DNA of 64,000 nt, taken from assembly GCF_000177195.2 (NCBI RefSeq), contig NC_015953.1, forward strand, positions 3,038,001 through 3,102,000, read 5' to 3'. Shown here piece after piece: positions 9,510-17,937 of this stretch (position 1 is its first letter; every line of letters begins with the position of its first letter). Made by a program: the position numbers and the translations under genes. Source of the DNA: Streptomyces sp. SirexAA-E (GTDB taxonomy: Bacteria; Actinomycetota; Actinomycetes; Streptomycetales; Streptomycetaceae). The notes beneath the pieces are model-generated. The model made no database searches, had not been told where the DNA came from, and was given only the letters and a program-made list of their open reading frames with translations.

Positions 9510-10994
9510 CTACTTCCCGAGCACCGCCCGCATCACGCTCCTGGCGATCGGGGCGCCGAGGCGGCCACCGGAGATGTCGGAGCGGGAGATGTCCATCGCC
9601 GTCGGGTCGATGAACACCGCGACCGCCACCGACCGGCCGTCCGACGCCTTGCCGTAGGAGACGAACCAGCCGTACGGGACTTCCTTGCTCACGTCGTTGC
9701 CGCGCTGGGCCGTACCCGTCTTGCCGCCCACCGTCACGCCGTCGATCAGCGCCTTCTGGGCGCTGCCCTCCTTGGCGGTGAACTCCATCATCTCCTGGAC
9801 CTTCTTGGCCGTCTCCGGGGAGACCGCCTGGCTCATCTCCTTCGGGTCGTGCCGCTCCAGGGTCGAGAGGTCCGGCCCGCGCAACTCCTCGACGATGTGC
9901 GGCTGCATCAGCTTGCCGTCGTTGGCGAGCGCCGCCGTCACCATCGCCATCTGCATCGGGGTGCTCGTCAGGCTGCCCTGGCCCATACCCGTCAGCGCGG
10001 TGCCGGGCTTGTCGAGCTCCTCGGGGTAGAGGCTCTTCGTGGCGAGCAGGTCGCCGAACTCCTCCGAGTAGACGTCCTTGTTGAAGCCGAACTTCTCGGC
10101 CGTCTCGCGCATCTTCTCGTCGCCGACCTTCAGCGCGGCGTCCAGGAAGACGTTGTTGCAGGAGTACTGCATGGCCGTCTTCATCGACGCCTTGTTGCAC
10201 GTCGCGTCGCCGGCCTCACTGCTGATCTTCGACGTCGACTGCGGCAGCGGGTACGGGGAGACCGCGTCGGTCGGCGCGTTGACGTCCGTCACGACACCGG
10301 CCTCCAGAGCGGCGGCGGCCGTGAGGATCTTGAAGGTGGAACCGGGCGGGAAGGTCTCACGCAGCGGCCGGTTGGCCAGCGGCTTGCTCTTGTCGTCCAC
10401 GAGCGCCTGGAACTTGTCGCCCTCCTTGAAGGAGTTCCCGGCGAAGACCGAGGGGTCGTACGAGGGGGTCGAGACCAGGGCGAGCACCTTGCCGGTCGAC
10501 GGCTCCAGCGCGACGACCGCGCCCCGGGCGTCCAGGTCCGTCAGGCCCTTGTAGGCCTCCTTCTGCGCCTTGGGGTCGATCGTGGTGATCACGTCGCCGC
10601 CGCGCCGCGGTTCACCGGTGAGGATGCCCTTGGCCTGCTGGAAGGCGAACCGCTCGTCCTCGCCGCTGAGGATGGAGTCGTACGTGTTCTCCAGGAGGGA
10701 CATGCCCTGCGCCTGTGAGGCGTAGCCGGTGACCGGGGCGTACATCTTGCCCTGCTTGAAGGTGCGCTGGTACTTGAAGTCGGTCCCCTCGACCTCCTTC
10801 GACCCGGTGATCGCCTTGCCGCCCACGATGATGTCGCCGCGCGGCGTCGCGAACTGGGTGATCTTCACCCGGCGGTTGTGCTCGTGGGTGGCCAGTTCCT
10901 CGCTCTTGGCATATTGCAGCCAGTTCGTCCGAATCAGCAGGGCCAGCATCAGCAGTCCGCAGAAGATGGCTATGTGGCGCAACGGCCTGTTCAT
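9510..10994 (-). CDS. Penicillin-binding protein, class B transpeptidase (PbpA-like)
   Basis: This is a D,D-transpeptidase acting on lipid-linked peptidoglycan outside the membrane. Translation is placed at the ATG at 10994, giving a short basic tail and one membrane anchor (about residues 8-24). A longer reading from 11045 lacks any signal logic. The 494-aa product has a dimerisation/pedestal domain (about 40-140). The transpeptidase domain has all three motifs: STFK (about 225), SCN (about 285) and KTGT (about 430). Length and layout match the PbpA/PBP2 group. Unlike the canonical locus it has no ftsW/rodA neighbour, suggesting one of the extra Streptomyces class B PBPs, possibly for sporulation or growth-phase-specific wall synthesis (inference). 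Confidence 0.93.
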   Translation of the reverse strand: MNRPLRHIAIFCGLLMLALLIRTNWLQYAKSEELATHEHNRRVKITQFATPRGDIIVGGKAITGSKEVEGTDFKYQRTFKQGKMYAPVTGYASQAQGMSLLENTYDSILSGEDERFAFQQAKGILTGEPRRGGDVITTIDPKAQKEAYKGLTDLDARGAVVALEPSTGKVLALVSTPSYDPSVFAGNSFKEGDKFQALVDDKSKPLANRPLRETFPPGSTFKILTAAAALEAGVVTDVNAPTDAVSPYPLPQSTSKISSEAGDATCNKASMKTAMQYSCNNVFLDAALKVGDEKMRETAEKFGFNKDVYSEEFGDLLATKSLYPEELDKPGTALTGMGQGSLTSTPMQMAMVTAALANDGKLMQPHIVEELRGPDLSTLERHDPKEMSQAVSPETAKKVQEMMEFTAKEGSAQKALIDGVTVGGKTGTAQRGNDVSKEVPYGWFVSYGKASDGRSVAVAVFIDPTAMDISRSDISGGRLGAPIARSVMRAVLGK

Positions 10995-11141
10995 CGTGCT
11001 CCCGCTCCCAGGCAGCCGGGCACACACGCACACGGGCCGCACCATCGATGTCCGGAGGTGATAGATGCGATTTTAGCCTCGCCGGTTCCACCCCTTGCCC
11101 GGGCCACCGCGAATCGGGCCGGCCCCGCCGGGGAGGGCCCC

Positions 11142-11987
11142 TCAGAGGTACGCCGCGTACGCGTCCAGCGCCCGCAGCACCTCCGTCTCCCCGGCCGACG
11201 GGAGGTGCAGCACGACCTCCTCGATCCCCAGCTCCGCGTAGTGCGCCAGCTTGCCGGGGCCGGGCACGACGGCGTACGGCACCACCTGGAGGTGCCCGGG
11301 GTCGCGGCCCGCCGCCTCCCATTCCGTACGCAGCTTCGGCAGCGCCTCGGTCAGCCCCCGCCCGCCGATCGGCAGCCAGCCGTCCGCGTCCCGGGCGATC
11401 TGCGCGAAGAGCTTCGGGCCCGCCGCCCCGCCGATCAGGGTGCGGGGGCCGTTCACCGGACCGCGCCGTCCCTGCACCGGCTTGGGGTAGGCGTGGCTCG
11501 CCCGCACCGACGCGAACCGGCCCTCGTAGGCGGTGGGTTCGTCCGCCCACAGGGCACGCATCAGCGCCAGCCGGTCGCTGCCCAGGGACCGCCGCGTCGC
11601 CCACTCGACCCCGTGGTCGGCCGCCTCCTCCACGTTCCAGCCGAAGCCGATCCCGAGGGTGAGGCGTCCGGCGGAGAGGTGGTCCAGGGTGGCGGCCTGC
11701 TTGGCCAGGTCGATGGGGTCGTGCTGGGCGATCAGCGTGATGCCGGTGCCCAGCGCCAGCCGCTCGGTGACCGCCGCCGCCTGCGCCAGCGCCACGAAGG
11801 GGTCCAGCGTCCGCCCGTACTCGGCCGGAAGCTCGCCACCCGCCGGGTAGGGGGTCTCCCGGCTGACGGGGATGTGGGTGTGCTCGGGCAGGTACAGCCC
11901 GTGGAACCCGCGCTGCTCCAGCTCACGCGCGAGCCGTACCGGCGTGATCGTCTCGTCGGTGAGGAAGATCGTTGTGGCGATCCGCAT
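11142..11987 (-). CDS. LLM-class F420-dependent oxidoreductase
   Basis: GGAGGT lies 7 bases before the ATG at 11987, so this start is preferred to an upstream in-frame ATG at 12050. The 281-aa protein begins MRIATTIFLTDE and continues with a luciferase-like TIM barrel. It has the LYLPEHTHIP segment and LTLGIGFGWNVEE, typical of F420-binding members. A further glycine-rich stretch, LIGGAAGPKLF, follows. Such enzymes use reduced or oxidised coenzyme F420 for hydride transfer to varied substrates, and the substrate here is not predictable. It is monocistronic, with its promoter region shared with the divergent small gene at 12209. Confidence 0.87.
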   Translation of the reverse strand: MRIATTIFLTDETITPVRLARELEQRGFHGLYLPEHTHIPVSRETPYPAGGELPAEYGRTLDPFVALAQAAAVTERLALGTGITLIAQHDPIDLAKQAATLDHLSAGRLTLGIGFGWNVEEAADHGVEWATRRSLGSDRLALMRALWADEPTAYEGRFASVRASHAYPKPVQGRRGPVNGPRTLIGGAAGPKLFAQIARDADGWLPIGGRGLTEALPKLRTEWEAAGRDPGHLQVVPYAVVPGPGKLAHYAELGIEEVVLHLPSAGETEVLRALDAYAAYL

Positions 11988-12208
11988 GCGAGGCACCTCC
12001 GTGGTCGGCCGTGACCGGTCCAACGTAAGCCGTGCGGCGGGCGGAGACACCTCTGTGAGGCAAAGCTCAGCACGTCGTTCCCTTGTTCGCCTGACTGGTC
12101 ACGGGCAGTCGGACGTCAGGACCCGTGCGGGTGACTTTCGGCGAGAGTGACAGCATGGTTGTCAGTACCCCCTGCTTGACTACGGCCATCGACACCGGGG
12201 AGCGAGTT

Positions 12209-12394
12209 ATGCCGACTGTGATCCATAGGACGCGCAGCGAGCTTGTGGAGCAGCGTGAGAGGCTGCTGGCTGACGTCCACATGAGCTATGAAGAGCTGGC
12301 GGAGCGCGCGGCAACATACAGTCTCAGCCTGCGCGAGCTGGACGTTTGGCACACCATCGAAGGACTCGACTACCTTCTTGACGGTGACAGCTGA
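12209..12394 (+). CDS. Small hypothetical protein, first gene of a coupled two-gene module
   Basis: GGGGAG sits about 6-7 bases before the ATG at 12209, fixing this start. Longer readings from 12125 or 12155 lack a ribosome binding site of similar quality. The 61-aa product is acidic and helical, with RSELVEQRERLLADV, SYEELAERA and DVWHTIEGLDYLLDG. It has no membrane segment or Cys. Size, helical character and tight coupling to a larger downstream gene resemble antitoxin-like or adaptor proteins, but I recognise no family. Codon use is less GC-biased than in neighbours, which may mean a transferred module. Confidence 0.65.
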   Translation: MPTVIHRTRSELVEQRERLLADVHMSYEELAERAATYSLSLRELDVWHTIEGLDYLLDGDS

Positions 12395-13124
12395 CAAGGC
12401 CAAGGCCCTTGATGTGCTGGCGGAGGGCTTCGCCGACCAACTGACGTCGTTGACGCGGGGTGTCCTCGGTGAGGACACCCCGCGTTTCCATGCTCTGAAC
12501 ATGGGGTCGCGGATCAGGGTCTCTCCGATAACCGACAGCGAGGTCGAACAGCGCATCCCCGTACGGATCGGTGGCGAGGAGCGTCTTAGCCTGGGTGTCC
12601 GGTACTTCTGCTGCTGGGACGGCTCCAGCACGTACATGGCCACCGACCAGGCCGACCTGCACCTGTTCTACGCGGGCGTTCCCGATCCGCTGTTGCGCTA
12701 CGAATATGTGCGGAACAGCAAGGAGCCGCCGGGTGCGCACCTTCAGATCCACGCCCATCGCGACGAGATGGCATACCTGCTGCGCCTGGCTGAGCGTGGG
12801 CGGCCGAAGCATGGTCTGAAGCGAGACAGGTTGCCTCGTCTGGCAGAGATGCACCTGCCGGTCGGTGGGCACCGGATGCGGCCGGCGTTGGAGGACGTAC
12901 TCCTGTTCATGCAGCGGGAGTTCGCGATCGACACGGAGCCGGGGTGGAAGGCCGTGGTCGACGAACACCTGCGGAACTGGCGGTTGATGCAGTTGAGGAC
13001 CGCGGTGAGGGATGCGCCGGACACGGCCGCCCAGGTACTGCGCGGCCTGGGGTACACGGTGGTAGAGCCGCAGGTTCCGGCTGCCCGTCACGCGTCGGAC
13101 GAGAGCAAGCTCTTCTGGCCGTAG
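12384..13124 (+). CDS. Hypothetical protein, second gene of the coupled module
   Basis: The start is taken at the GTG at 12384, overlapping the first gene's stop by 11 bases. An earlier ATG at 12288 would lie deep inside that gene. The 246-aa product is soluble and has conserved-looking histidine-rich stretches: LQIHAHRDEMAYLL (about residues 123-136) and EMHLPVGGHRMRPALEDVLLFMQREF (about 160-185). There is also YFCCWDGSSTYMATDQADLHLF near 75-97. The spaced His/Asp/Glu pattern could mark a metal or nuclease-like site, but I do not recognise the family. Together with the small upstream gene it looks like a mobile two-gene cassette inserted between metabolic genes. Confidence 0.65.
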   Translation: MTADKAKALDVLAEGFADQLTSLTRGVLGEDTPRFHALNMGSRIRVSPITDSEVEQRIPVRIGGEERLSLGVRYFCCWDGSSTYMATDQADLHLFYAGVPDPLLRYEYVRNSKEPPGAHLQIHAHRDEMAYLLRLAERGRPKHGLKRDRLPRLAEMHLPVGGHRMRPALEDVLLFMQREFAIDTEPGWKAVVDEHLRNWRLMQLRTAVRDAPDTAAQVLRGLGYTVVEPQVPAARHASDESKLFWP

Positions 13125-13224
13125 CGCTGTAGCGCCGCACCCGGGGAGGCACAGGCCGCTCACCGTGCCCAGCACGATGAGCGGTACCCCGTACCAGGCG
13201 GCGGAGAACCGCCCCGCGCCGCCC

Positions 13225-15153
13225 CTACTTCCGGTACAGCGCCTCGATCTCCTCGGCGAAGTCCCGGGTGATGGCGTCCCGCTTCAGCTTCAGGGACGGT
13301 GTGAGGTGGCCGGCCTCCTCGGTGAACTCCTTGGGCAGCACGGTGAACTTGCGGATCGACTCGGCCCGCGAGACCAGCCGGTTGGCCTCGTCGACCGCGC
13401 GCTGGAGCGCCGTGTGCAGCTCGTCGTCGTGGACGAGTTCGCGGAGCGGGACGCCCTCCTTCTTCCGCATCCGGCGCCAGTGGGCGAGCCCGTCCGGCTC
13501 CAGGGTGATCAGTGCGCCGATGAACGGCTTGTCGTCGCCGACGACCATGCACTGGCCGACCAGCGGGTGGGCGCGCAGCCAGTCCTCCAGCGGGGCCGGG
13601 GTGACGTTCTTGCCGCCGGAGGTGATGAGGATGTCCTTCTTGCGGCCGGTGATCGTGAGGTAGCCGCCCTCGTCCAGCGCCCCCAGGTCGCCCGTGGGGA
13701 ACCAGTCGTCCTCCAGGTACGGGACCGGCCCGCCGCGCTCGGCGTCCCAGTAGCCCTGGAAGACCTGGCCGCCGCTGAGCAGCACCTCGCCGTCGTCGGC
13801 GATCCGTACGGCGGTGCCCGGCAGCGGCCAGCCCACCGTGCCCAGGCGCGGTTTGAGGGGCGGGGTGACGGTGGCGGCGGCGGTGGTCTCCGTCAGCCCG
13901 TACCCCTCGAATATCTGGATGCCGGCGCCCGCGTAGAACGCCGCGAGCCGGTGGCCCAGCGGGGAGCCGCCGCAGATCGCGTACCGCACCCGGCCGCCGA
14001 GGGCGGCCCGGATGCGCCGATAGACCAGCGGGTCGTACAGGGCACGGGCGGCCCGCAGCCCGAGGCCCGGTCCGGGGCCGGTGCCGTGCTGGGCGGCCTC
14101 GACCGCCTCGCCGTAGCGCTGGGCGATGCGGGCCGCACGGTCGAAGGAGGAGGCGCGGCCCATCTTCTCGGCGGTGGCCCGGCCGGTGTTGTAGACCTTC
14201 TCCAGGACGTACGGGATGGCCAGCAGGAAGGTCGGCTCGAAGCCCGCCAGGTCCGCGAGCAGGTCCTCGGTGCGGATCGAGGGTGCGTGGCCGAGCCTGA
14301 CCCTGGCCCGCATGCAGCCGATGGCGACCATCCGGCCGAAGACATGGCTGAGCGGCAGGAAGAGCAGGGTGGACGCCGGGTCCTTGGAGACGGACTTGAA
14401 GACGGGGTGGAGCAGTTCGATGGCGTTGTCGACCTCAGCGAAGAAGTTGCCGTGGGTCAGGACGCAGCCCTTGGGACGGCCCGTGGTGCCCGAGGTGTAG
14501 ATCAGGGTGGCGGGGCTGTGCGGTTCCAGTGTGGCGCGGCGTGCGGCGACCACCGCGTCCGGGATGTCCTTGCCCAGCGTCTTCAGCCGGCCGATGGCGC
14601 CCGTGTCGAACTGCCACAGGTGGGTCAGCGAGCCGATCTGCTGCCGTTCCTGACTGACCAGCCTGCCCTGCTCCTTGGTCTCCACGGCGCAGGCCGCGGC
14701 CCCGGAGTCCTGGAGGATCCAGCGGGTCTGGAAGGCGGACGAGGTCGGGTAGACGGGCACGGTGACCAGCCCGGCCGCCCAGGACGCGAAGTCGAGCAGC
14801 GTCCACTCGTAGGTCGTACGGGCCATGATCGCGACCCGGTCGCCCGCCTGGAGGCCCTCGGCGATCAGGCCCTTGGCGACGGCCTGGACCTCGGCGGCGA
14901 AGTCGGCGGCGGTCACGTCCTGCCAGCCGCCGTCGGCCCGCTTGCGGCTGAGCACGGCCTCGGCCGGAGCCTCCCGCGCGTTGTCGAAGGGGATCTCGGC
15001 GAGCGAGCCGCGCCGGACGGCCGGCGCGAACAGGGGTACGGAGACCTCCCGCACCGTGCCGTCCGCCGCCCTGACCCGGGTCGGTTCGACCAGGACGGGG
15101 GAGGAGGGCGCGGCGGGGGTCGCGGATACGGCGGCAGAGGCGGGCGTGGACAC
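13225..15153 (-). CDS. Long-chain fatty-acid-CoA ligase (AMP-forming, FadD15-like)
   Basis: The product activates fatty acids to acyl-CoA through an acyl-adenylate in the cytoplasm. The GTG at 15153 has GAGGAG 7 bases upstream. The 642-aa product carries the ANL-family P-loop YTSGTTGRPKGCVLTHGN (A3), the GYGLTET motif (A5), TGDLG (A7) and GRKKD (A8), and a C-terminal lysine-bearing domain. Length fits the FadD15/FAA1-like group. It lies 108 bases downstream of the thiolase gene on the same strand, so the two may be one operon for fatty acid activation and beta-oxidation. It converges with the 12384 gene. Confidence 0.93.
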   Translation of the reverse strand: MSTPASAAVSATPAAPSSPVLVEPTRVRAADGTVREVSVPLFAPAVRRGSLAEIPFDNAREAPAEAVLSRKRADGGWQDVTAADFAAEVQAVAKGLIAEGLQAGDRVAIMARTTYEWTLLDFASWAAGLVTVPVYPTSSAFQTRWILQDSGAAACAVETKEQGRLVSQERQQIGSLTHLWQFDTGAIGRLKTLGKDIPDAVVAARRATLEPHSPATLIYTSGTTGRPKGCVLTHGNFFAEVDNAIELLHPVFKSVSKDPASTLLFLPLSHVFGRMVAIGCMRARVRLGHAPSIRTEDLLADLAGFEPTFLLAIPYVLEKVYNTGRATAEKMGRASSFDRAARIAQRYGEAVEAAQHGTGPGPGLGLRAARALYDPLVYRRIRAALGGRVRYAICGGSPLGHRLAAFYAGAGIQIFEGYGLTETTAAATVTPPLKPRLGTVGWPLPGTAVRIADDGEVLLSGGQVFQGYWDAERGGPVPYLEDDWFPTGDLGALDEGGYLTITGRKKDILITSGGKNVTPAPLEDWLRAHPLVGQCMVVGDDKPFIGALITLEPDGLAHWRRMRKKEGVPLRELVHDDELHTALQRAVDEANRLVSRAESIRKFTVLPKEFTEEAGHLTPSLKLKRDAITRDFAEEIEALYRK

Positions 15154-15261
15154 GGGCGGCTCCTCGACATGGGATCCGGCGCCGGGCCCGTCCCTGGGCT
15201 CCGGCGCCGACGCGGGCTGCTGGGGCGTGCGTGTGCGGTGGAGAGGTGTTCCGGAGGGGCG

Positions 15262-16539
15262 TCAGGGGCGTTCGAGGATCGCCGTGACCCCCTGGCCGCC
15301 CGCCGCGCAGACGGAGATCAGGCCACGGCCCGGGGCGTCCCGCTCCGCGAGGAGCTTGGCGAGGGTGGCGACGATCCGGGCCCCGGTCGCGGCGAACGGG
15401 TGCCCGGTGGCGAGGGACGACCCGGCCACGTTGAGTTTGTGGCGGTCCACGGGGGCCAGGCCCTGCTTCTCCCAGGAGGCCAGGGTGGCCAGCACCTGGG
15501 AGGCGAACGCCTCGTGGATCTCGACGAGGTCGAAGTCCTCGATGCCGAGCCCGGCCCGCTCCAGCATCCGCGGTACGGCGTACGCGGGCGCCATCAGCAG
15601 CCCGTCCTCGCCGTCCACGTAGTCCACCGCGGCCGTCTCGTACAACGACAGGTAGGCGAGCGGCCGGTGGCCGCGGGCCTCGGCCCACCCCTCGCTCGCC
15701 AGCAGCACGGTGGCGGCTCCGTCGGTGAGCGGGGTCGAGTTCCCCGCGGTCATCGTCGCGTCGGGGTGGCCGGCGCCGAACACCGGATCGAGGCCGGCCA
15801 GTTTCTCGACGGTGGAGCCGGGACGGAGGTTCTGGTCGCGTTCCAGACCGAGGTAGGGGACCACCAGGTCGTCCAGGAAGCCGCGTTCGTACGCGGCGGC
15901 GAGCCGCTGGTGGCTGGTGGCCGCGAGCAGGTCCTGCTCCTCGCGGGCGATGCCCCACTTCAGGGCGGTGACGGCGGCGTGCTCGCCCATCGACCGACCG
16001 GTGCGGGGTTCGGCGTTGCGCGGGATGTCCGGCACGAGGTGGCGGGGGCGTACGGCCGCGAGCGCCTTGAGCCTGCCGCCCGCCGACGTCGCCCGCCGCG
16101 CCCGGAGCAGGATCCTGCGCAGCTGGTCGTTGACGCCGAGCGGGGCGTCGCTGGTGGTGTCCGCGCCGCCCGCGACCGCCGAGTCGACGGCGCCGAGCGC
16201 GATCTTGTTCGCGGCCGCGATCACGGCCTGGAGCCCGGTGCCGCAGGCCTGCTGGACGTCGTACGCCGGGGTGCGCGGGTCGAGGACCGAGCCCAGGACC
16301 GTCTCGCGGGCCAGATTGAAGTCGCGGCTGTGCTTGAGGACCGCGCCCGCGACGAACTCGCCCACCGACTCCCCGCGCAGACCGAAGCGTTCGGCCAGTC
16401 CGTCCAGCGCGGCGGTCAGCATCTGCTGGTTGGAGGCCTCGGCGTAGGGGCCGTCGGAGCGGGCGAACGGGATCCGGCTGCCGCCGATGACGGCGACCCG
16501 GCGCGGCTGCGGCAGTGGCAGGGGAATCAACGCGACCAA
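15262..16539 (-). CDS. Acetyl-CoA C-acetyltransferase (thiolase), FadA2-like
   Basis: This is a thiolase for the last step of beta-oxidation or its reverse. The protein has the acyl-accepting Cys in QQACGTGLQ, the substrate-loop NSTPLTDGAA, His in EIHEAFASQVLA, and the second Cys in CAAGGQG near the C-terminus. The start is uncertain. TTG codons at 16539 and 16530 are in frame, and the open frame further upstream contains TTA codons and the operator, so it is unlikely to be coding. The thiolase, FabG4-like and HtdX-like set matches the mycobacterial fadA2-fabG4-htdX locus. It shares a divergent promoter with the reductase gene. Confidence 0.9.
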   Translation of the reverse strand: MVALIPLPLPQPRRVAVIGGSRIPFARSDGPYAEASNQQMLTAALDGLAERFGLRGESVGEFVAGAVLKHSRDFNLARETVLGSVLDPRTPAYDVQQACGTGLQAVIAAANKIALGAVDSAVAGGADTTSDAPLGVNDQLRRILLRARRATSAGGRLKALAAVRPRHLVPDIPRNAEPRTGRSMGEHAAVTALKWGIAREEQDLLAATSHQRLAAAYERGFLDDLVVPYLGLERDQNLRPGSTVEKLAGLDPVFGAGHPDATMTAGNSTPLTDGAATVLLASEGWAEARGHRPLAYLSLYETAAVDYVDGEDGLLMAPAYAVPRMLERAGLGIEDFDLVEIHEAFASQVLATLASWEKQGLAPVDRHKLNVAGSSLATGHPFAATGARIVATLAKLLAERDAPGRGLISVCAAGGQGVTAILERP

Positions 16540-16565
16540 CTCATCTCGACCTACTCCTGACCCTT

Positions 16566-16587
16566 GAGTAACCTTACTCAGGAGTAA
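16566..16587. promoter_or_regulatory. Three-half-site operator in the divergent thiolase/reductase promoter
   Basis: GAGTAA (16566-16571), TTACTC (16574-16579) and GAGTAA (16582-16587) alternate with 2-base spacers. They form two overlapping perfect 6-2-6 palindromes with an 8-base period. A degenerate fourth half-site (CTACTC) lies at 16551-16556. Its position between two divergent fatty acid genes suggests binding of a dimeric repressor. The TetR protein encoded at 18823-19467 is the natural candidate (inference). Confidence 0.7.
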
Positions 16588-16614
16588 ATCTACGACCGAG
16601 CAGGAGTCTGGACA

Positions 16615-17934
16615 ATGGCCGACCGCTATCTGCATCTGACCGGCACAGCCCCCGGCCGTTTCCTGACCCGCCGGCTCGGCCTGCCGCAGCCCGTGCGACT
16701 GCGCCGCTGGACCTTGGAGACACCCGCGCTCGACGGGCCGTTGCTGCACCTCACGGCCGGTGGGTCGGCCCTCGGGGCCTCGCTCGCCCCGGTGCTCGCC
16801 GCCACCGGTCTCCAGGTCACCGGACAGGCCGACCGCCCGGCGGGGATCGTCCTGGACGCGACGGGGATCACCACGGCGGCCGGACTGGCCGCAGTCCACG
16901 CCCGGTTGCACCCCGTCGTACGGTCGCTGGCCACGGGCGGCCGGATCGTCGTCCTCGGCACTCCGCTCTCCGCCGACGACCACCACCAGGCGGCGGCCCA
17001 GCAGGCACTCGAAGGGTTCGTGCGCTCGCTCGGCAAGGAGATCGGCCGGGGCGCCACCGCGCAGTTGCTGCGGGTGGTTCCGGGTGCCGCCGCCTCGGCC
17101 GAGTCCACCCTGCGCTTCCTGCTCTCCCCCCGGTCCGCGTACGTCAGCGGCCAGGTCGTCGAACTCACCGACGCCGCCCCGGACCCGGTCGCCGACTGGG
17201 CGGCCCCGCTGTCCGGGCGCACCGCGCTGGTCACCGGCGCGGCCCGCGGGATCGGCGCCTCGGTCGCCTCCGTGCTGGCCAGGGACGGCGCCCAGGTGAT
17301 CTGCCTGGACGTGCCGCAGGCCCAGGAGGACCTGGTGCGCACCGCCGACCGGCTCGGCGCCACCGCCCTGCCGCTGGACATCACCGCGCCCGACGCGGCC
17401 GGACGCATCGCCGCCGCGGCCCCGGACGGCCTGGACGTCCTCGTCCACAACGCCGGCATCACCCGCGACCGGCGGCTCGCCAACATGCCGGCCGAACGCT
17501 GGGCCCAGGTCGTCGAGGTCAACCTCGACAGCGTCCTGAGGACGACGGACGCCCTGCTGAAGGCGGGCACCGTCAACCGCGGCGGCCGGATCGTCGCCAC
17601 CGCGTCCATCGCCGGCATCGCGGGCAACAACGGCCAGACCAACTACGCGGCCAGCAAGGCGGGCATCATCGGCCTGGTCCGCTCCCTGGCGCCGCGCGCC
17701 GCCGCCGACCACGGCGTCACCGTCAACGCGGTCGCGCCCGGCTTCATCGAGACGAAGATGACGGCCGCCGTGCCGCTCTTCATCCGGGAGGCCGGCCGCC
17801 GGATGAACTCCCTCTCCCAGGGCGGCCTCCCGGTGGACGTCGCCGAGACCACCGCCTGGTTCGCCCAGCCCGCCTCCAGCGCCGTCAACGGCCAGGTCGT
17901 ACGGGTCTGCGGCCAGAGCCTGCTGGGGGCCTGA
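16615..17934 (+). CDS. High-molecular-weight 3-oxoacyl-reductase (FabG4-like SDR)
   Basis: AGGAG precedes the ATG. The 439-aa product has two Rossmann halves: a degenerate N-terminal flavodoxin-like half (about residues 1-195) and a complete SDR half. The SDR half has TGAARGIG (about 208-215), NNAG-type HNAGI and the catalytic YAASK (about 344-348). This two-domain form is the HMwFabG family, which reduces 3-oxoacyl-CoA with NADH. It is followed after 3 bases by a MaoC-like dehydratase, giving two consecutive reactions of a fatty acyl cycle, with the thiolase divergent. Expression is likely controlled by the 16566-16587 operator. Confidence 0.92.
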   Translation: MADRYLHLTGTAPGRFLTRRLGLPQPVRLRRWTLETPALDGPLLHLTAGGSALGASLAPVLAATGLQVTGQADRPAGIVLDATGITTAAGLAAVHARLHPVVRSLATGGRIVVLGTPLSADDHHQAAAQQALEGFVRSLGKEIGRGATAQLLRVVPGAAASAESTLRFLLSPRSAYVSGQVVELTDAAPDPVADWAAPLSGRTALVTGAARGIGASVASVLARDGAQVICLDVPQAQEDLVRTADRLGATALPLDITAPDAAGRIAAAAPDGLDVLVHNAGITRDRRLANMPAERWAQVVEVNLDSVLRTTDALLKAGTVNRGGRIVATASIAGIAGNNGQTNYAASKAGIIGLVRSLAPRAAADHGVTVNAVAPGFIETKMTAAVPLFIREAGRRMNSLSQGGLPVDVAETTAWFAQPASSAVNGQVVRVCGQSLLGA

Positions 17935-17937
17935 GCC

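Noticed and set aside
13165..16560. A 1131-codon open frame on the plus strand
   Set aside because: It lies antisense to the acyl-CoA ligase and thiolase, which have full catalytic motifs. The translation is Gly/Arg/Val-rich low-complexity sequence caused by GC bias.
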